DNA of 8,862 nt from assembly GCA_035545535.1 (NCBI GenBank), contig DASZYF010000229.1, positions 1 through 8,862 of the forward strand, given 5' to 3'. The notes under the pieces are model-generated. The model saw nothing but the letters and a program-made list of their open reading frames with translations. It was not told the DNA's origin and ran no database searches. Shown in pieces: positions 5,406-8,862 of this stretch; the first letter of the stretch is position 1, and every line of letters begins with the position of its first letter. A program made the translations under genes and the position numbers. Source of the stretch: DASZYF01 sp035545535. Lineage in GTDB: Bacteria > Actinomycetota > Actinomycetes > Mycobacteriales > CAJCIY01.

Positions 5406-7562
5406 GTGCAGCCCACCCCCGACCCCGCCCCCGCGGCCGACGTCTCCGCCTGGCCCGGTTCCGCCTATCCCCTCGGCGCCACCTACGACGGCGCCGGCAC
5501 GAACTTCGCCGTCTTCAGCGACGTGGCCGACCAGGTCGAGCTCTGCCTGCTCGACACCGACGGCGAGCGCGTCACCGAGCAGCGCCTCCCACTGACCGAG
5601 GTCGACGGGGGCGTGTGGCACTGCTACCTGCCGGGCATCGGGCCCGGCCAGCGGTACGGCTTCCGGGTGCACGGGCCGTACGAGCCTGCCCAGGGCCTGC
5701 GGTGCAACCCGAACAAGCTGCTGGTCGACCCGTACGCCAAGGCGGTGGACGGCGACGTCCGCTGGGGCGAGGCGGCGTTCTCCTACCGCTTCGACGACCA
5801 CGACGCCCGCAACGACGACGACTCGTTGCCCAACGTCCCGGCGAGCGTCGTCGTCTCGCCGTTCTTCGACTGGGCCGACGACCGGCCACCCCGCACGCCC
5901 TACGCCGACACCGTCATCTACGAGGCGCACGTCAAGGGTCTGACCATGACCCACCCGGCGATCCCCGAGCACGAACGCGGCACCTACGCGGCGCTGGGGC
6001 ACCCCGCGGTGATCGAGCACCTGCAGCGGCTCGGCGTCACCGCGATCGAGCTGCTCCCCATCCACCACTTCCTGCACGACTCGCACCTCATCGAGCGCGG
6101 GCTGCGCAACTACTGGGGCTACAACACGCTCGCCTACCTCGCGCCTTACAGCGGTTACAGCTCATCCGGCACCCGCGGCGAGCAGGTGCAGGAGCTGAAG
6201 CTCGCGATCCGCACGCTGCACCAGGCCGGCATCGAGGTCATCCTCGACGTCGTCTACAACCACACCGCCGAGGGCAACGAGATGGGCCCGACGCTCGCGT
6301 ACCGCGGCCTCGACAACTCGGCGTACTACCGGCTGGTCGAGGACGACCCGCGCTACTACATGGACTACACCGGCACGGGCAACACGCTCAACGTGCGGCA
6401 CCCGCACGTGCTGCAGCTCATCATGGACTCGCTGCGCTACTGGGTGACCGAGATGCACGTCGACGGGTTCCGCTTCGACCTCGCCGCCACGCTCGCGCGC
6501 GAGTTCTACGACGTCGACCGGCTGTCCGCCTTCTTCGACCTCGTGCAGCAGGACCCAGTGGTCTCGCAGGTGAAGCTCATCGCCGAGCCGTGGGACGTCG
6601 GCGAGGGCGGCTACCAGGTGGGCAACTTCCCGCCGCTGTGGACCGAGTGGAACGGCAAGTTCCGCGACACCGTGCGCGACTACTGGCGGGGCGAGCCGGC
6701 CAGCCTCGCCGAGCTGGCGAGCCGCATCACGGGCTCGGCCGACCTGTACGAGCACGACGGCCGCCGTCCGATCGCGAGCATCAACTTCGTCACCGCGCAC
6801 GACGGCTTCACGCTCCGGGACCTCGTGTCCTACAACGAGAAGCACAACGAGGCGAACGGCGAGGACAACCGCGACGGCGAGTCGCACAACCGCTCGTGGA
6901 ACTGCGGCGCCGAGGGCGACACCGACGATGCGGGCGTCATCGCTCTGCGCGGCCGCCAGCAGCGCAACCTCCTGACCACGCTGCTGCTGTCGCAGGGGGT
7001 GCCGATGCTCCTGCACGGCGACGAGCTCGGGCGGACGCAGGGCGGCAACAACAACGCGTACTGCCAGGACAACGAGATCTCCTGGATCCATTGGGACGAG
7101 ACGGACGAGGACCTCACCGACTTCACCGCGCGCCTCATCGCGCTCCGCCGCGCCCACCCCGTGTTCCGCCGCCGACGGTTCTTCGAAGGGCGGCCCATGC
7201 GCGTCGGCGACGACGTCGAGGACATCGCGTGGTGGCAGCCCTCGGGCGAGCCGATGTCCGACGACGACTGGCAGTCGGGCTTCGCGCGCAGCATCGGTGT
7301 CTGGCTGAACGGCGAGGGCATCCGCGAGCCGGACCCACGCGGCCAGCGGGTCACCGACGCGTCGTTCCTGCTGCTGTTCAACGCCCACGACGAGGCGCTC
7401 GAGTTCACCCTGCCGCCCCCTGAGTACGGCGACTCCTGGCGCATCGTCGTGGACACCGCGTCCGCGGACAGCTCCGAGAGCGAGGACGGCCACACCTTCG
7501 GCGCGAAGGAGACGATCCACCTCGCGGCCCGTTCCTGCGCCGTGCTGTGCTGTGAGCCGTGA
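5406..7562 (+). CDS. glgX: Glycogen debranching enzyme GlgX/TreX (GH13 isoamylase type)
   Basis: GlgX/TreX hydrolyses alpha-1,6 branch linkages of glycogen or maltodextrin and releases linear chains; in a TreXYZ set these feed TreY. With the GTG at 5406 the product is 718 residues, normal for the family. A CBM48-like N-terminal domain begins WPGSAYPLGATYDGAGTNFA (16-35). The GH13 barrel shows all four conserved regions: DVVYNH (281-286), GFRFDLAA with nucleophile Asp358, LIAEPWDVG with acid/base Glu394, and FVTAHDGFTL with Asp466, followed by the isoamylase hallmark SYNEKHNEANGEDNRDG and SWNCGAEG. The C-terminal beta domain ends CAVLCCEP. The start is uncertain: in-frame GTGs at 5397, 5346 and 5322 would lengthen it, the last two overlapping DUF72; a GGAAA at 5390-5394 weakly favours 5406. 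The TGA overlaps the treY start (GTGA), indicating translational coupling. Confidence 0.95.
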   Translation: MQPTPDPAPAADVSAWPGSAYPLGATYDGAGTNFAVFSDVADQVELCLLDTDGERVTEQRLPLTEVDGGVWHCYLPGIGPGQRYGFRVHGPYEPAQGLRCNPNKLLVDPYAKAVDGDVRWGEAAFSYRFDDHDARNDDDSLPNVPASVVVSPFFDWADDRPPRTPYADTVIYEAHVKGLTMTHPAIPEHERGTYAALGHPAVIEHLQRLGVTAIELLPIHHFLHDSHLIERGLRNYWGYNTLAYLAPYSGYSSSGTRGEQVQELKLAIRTLHQAGIEVILDVVYNHTAEGNEMGPTLAYRGLDNSAYYRLVEDDPRYYMDYTGTGNTLNVRHPHVLQLIMDSLRYWVTEMHVDGFRFDLAATLAREFYDVDRLSAFFDLVQQDPVVSQVKLIAEPWDVGEGGYQVGNFPPLWTEWNGKFRDTVRDYWRGEPASLAELASRITGSADLYEHDGRRPIASINFVTAHDGFTLRDLVSYNEKHNEANGEDNRDGESHNRSWNCGAEGDTDDAGVIALRGRQQRNLLTTLLLSQGVPMLLHGDELGRTQGGNNNAYCQDNEISWIHWDETDEDLTDFTARLIALRRAHPVFRRRRFFEGRPMRVGDDVEDIAWWQPSGEPMSDDDWQSGFARSIGVWLNGEGIREPDPRGQRVTDASFLLLFNAHDEALEFTLPPPEYGDSWRIVVDTASADSSESEDGHTFGAKETIHLAARSCAVLCCEP

Positions 7563-8862
7563 GCACGCCGTCGAGCACCTACCGGCTCCAGCTCACGCCG
7601 TCCTTCACGCTGTTCGACGCCGCGAAGCTGGTGCCCTACCTGGCTGACCTGGGCGTCTCGCACGTCTACTGCAGCCCGTGGCTGCGCTCGGCCCCGGGCA
7701 GCCAGCACGGCTACGACGTCGTCGACCACACGCAGGTCGACCAGGAGCTCGGTGGCGCGAGCGGAGTCGTGGCGCTGCACCAGGCCTGCCGGTCGGCCGG
7801 GCTCGGGATCGTGCTCGACCTCGTGCCGAACCACATGCACGTCGGCGATCCGCAGGAGAACGCGGTGTGGTGGGACGTGCTCGAGCACGGCGAGCAGTCG
7901 CAGTTCGCGAGCTGGTTCGACATCGACTGGACAGCCGGGCCGGTGCGGGTGCCGGTGGTCGGTGACGGGGGCGAGCAGCCGCCCGCCGGCTCCTACCCGG
8001 ACAGCGCGGCGCACGAGCTGGTGCTCTGGCGTGAAGGCCCGAGCTACCGCCGCTTCTTCGACGTCGACACGCTCGCCGGGCTCCGCGTCGAGGACCCCGA
8101 GGTGTTCACCGCGACGCACGCGGTCATCGCCGATCAGGTCGCGTCGGGCGTGCTCGACGGCCTGCGCATCGACCACCCCGACGGCCTCGCCGACCCCGAG
8201 GGCTACCTCGAGCAGCTGCGCACGATCGCCCCCGACATCTGGGTCGTCACCGAGAAGATCCTCGCCGAGCACGAGGAGCTGCCGACGTCGTGGCCGTGCG
8301 ACGGCACCACCGGCTACGACGCCGCCAGCGCCGTCACGCAGCTGATGTGCGATCCCGCCGGCGAGGGCGAGCTGACCCGCCTCGCCGCGGAGCTCGGCGG
8401 CGATACCTTGACGTGGCACGAGCACGCCGATGCCGGCCAGCGACTCGTCGTCGAGGCGTTGTTCCGCCCTGAGCTCGACCGCCTGACCACGCTCGCCGCA
8501 GCGGCCCTGCCCGCCGAGCAGAGCGGGTCGGTGCGGCTTGCGCTCGCGGAGCTTCTGATCCAGCTGCCCGTGTACCGCGCCTACGTGCGGCCGGGCAAGG
8601 ATCCGACGGCCGCGGCGGCGCGCTACCTCGACGAGGCCGCGGTCGCGGCTCGCCTAGCCGCGCCGGCCGTAGCCGACACGATCGATGCGCTGCTGCCCGT
8701 GCTGCTCGGCGCGAGCGGTGACCACGCCGAGCTCGTCGTGCGCTTCCAGCAGGTGTCGGGCCCGGTGATGGCGAAGGGCGTCGAGGACACCGCGTGCTAC
8801 CGCGCGCTGCGCCTGCTCGCGCTGAACGAGGTCGGCGGCGACCCCGGCGCGTTCGGCACCTC
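7559..8862 (+). CDS. treY: Maltooligosyl trehalose synthase TreY (GH13), 3' end outside window
   Basis: TreY is a cytoplasmic GH13 enzyme that isomerises the reducing-end alpha-1,4 bond of maltodextrin to alpha,alpha-1,1, making maltooligosyl trehalose for cleavage by TreZ. The GTG at 7559 opens a frame of 434 codons that stays open to the right edge; the family is usually over 700 residues, so a large C-terminal part is missing. Typical sequence starts at once: STYRLQLTPSFTLFDAAKLV (2-21), then PGSQHGYDVVDHTQVDQELGG. GH13 regions are DLVPNHMHV (87-95), LRIDHPDGLADPEGY with the likely nucleophile Asp205, and VVTEKILAEHEELP with the likely acid/base Glu232, followed by the TreY-specific WPCDGTTGYDAAS. 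Near the edge, QQVSGPVMAKGVEDTACYRALRLLALNEVGGDP is strongly diagnostic. The start shares GTGA with the glgX stop and lacks its own clear Shine-Dalgarno, so reinitiation after glgX is likely. Confidence 0.95.
   Translation, partial: MSTPSSTYRLQLTPSFTLFDAAKLVPYLADLGVSHVYCSPWLRSAPGSQHGYDVVDHTQVDQELGGASGVVALHQACRSAGLGIVLDLVPNHMHVGDPQENAVWWDVLEHGEQSQFASWFDIDWTAGPVRVPVVGDGGEQPPAGSYPDSAAHELVLWREGPSYRRFFDVDTLAGLRVEDPEVFTATHAVIADQVASGVLDGLRIDHPDGLADPEGYLEQLRTIAPDIWVVTEKILAEHEELPTSWPCDGTTGYDAASAVTQLMCDPAGEGELTRLAAELGGDTLTWHEHADAGQRLVVEALFRPELDRLTTLAAAALPAEQSGSVRLALAELLIQLPVYRAYVRPGKDPTAAAARYLDEAAVAARLAAPAVADTIDALLPVLLGASGDHAELVVRFQQVSGPVMAKGVEDTACYRALRLLALNEVGGDPGAFGT

Noticed and set aside
5315..7423. 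Plus-strand frame of 702 codons overlapping glgX
   Set aside because: It is an out-of-frame reading of glgX, extremely rich in Arg, Ala, Gly and His. The overlapping frame encodes the debranching enzyme.
6162..7520. Minus-strand open frame (452 codons) inside glgX
   Set aside because: It is a shadow of glgX: no family motif, composition dominated by Val, Arg, Ala and Glu from complementary codons, and all four GH13 motifs lie on the other strand.
6830..8425. Long minus-strand open frame (531 codons) across the end of glgX and most of treY
   Set aside because: It is antisense to two enzymes with intact catalytic motifs. Its translation is Arg/Val/Ala-rich with no recognisable domain, as expected for the complement of GC-rich coding DNA.
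1..8862. Mobile elements, CRISPR arrays, RNA genes, toxin-antitoxin or defence genes
   Set aside because: I looked for repeats with spacers, terminal inverted repeats, transposase or integrase motifs, tRNA-like cloverleaves and small paired ORFs, and saw none that could be supported.

Overview
The window is very GC-rich, with G or C in most third codon positions and several GTG starts. Its protein set (a TreX-type GlgX directly followed by TreY, a short UspA, a DUF421 protein, a CrtI-like FAD oxidoreductase and a DUF72 protein) fits a high-GC Actinomycetota chromosome. I cannot place it to genus. I see no rRNA, tRNA, insertion sequence, phage gene, CRISPR array or sign of recent transfer. Coding density is high, and no gap without a gene exceeds about 150 bases.

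Layout from left to right: (1) the 3' end of a gene encoding a protein with a C-terminal membrane helix, + strand, 3-146. (2) A single-domain universal stress protein, + strand, 294-734. (3) A two-gene minus-strand unit: an unrecognised single-pass membrane protein (1225-1758) followed by a DUF421 membrane protein (759-1199), each preceded by a strong ribosome binding site. (4) Divergent from these, a gluconokinase (1879-2382) and then an SRPBCC/START-fold protein (2428-2907), both + strand. (5) Minus strand: a DUF72 TIM-barrel protein (4526-5344) followed by a phytoene-desaturase-like FAD oxidoreductase (2863-4452), whose 3' end overlaps that of the SRPBCC gene by 45 bp. (6) Divergent from DUF72, a tightly coupled trehalose operon: glgX/treX (5406-7562) and treY (from 7559, running off the right edge), overlapping in a GTGA.

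Taken together, glgX/treX debranches glycogen-type alpha-glucan and treY converts the reducing end of the released maltodextrin to a trehalosyl unit. The missing partner, treZ, would be expected just beyond the window. Gluconokinase feeds gluconate into the pentose phosphate pathway. Together with UspA, the region reads as carbon storage and stress housekeeping (inference).

I found no convincing new biological system. The items worth a second look are short: two places where a ribosome binding site lies inside a perfect inverted repeat (before the SRPBCC gene, and in the DUF72/glgX divergent gap), a cluster of GTGAC elements before uspA, the convergent overlap of the SRPBCC and oxidoreductase genes, and an uncharacterised membrane protein paired with DUF421. 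The very long antisense frames across glgX, treY and the oxidoreductase are GC-rich shadows.
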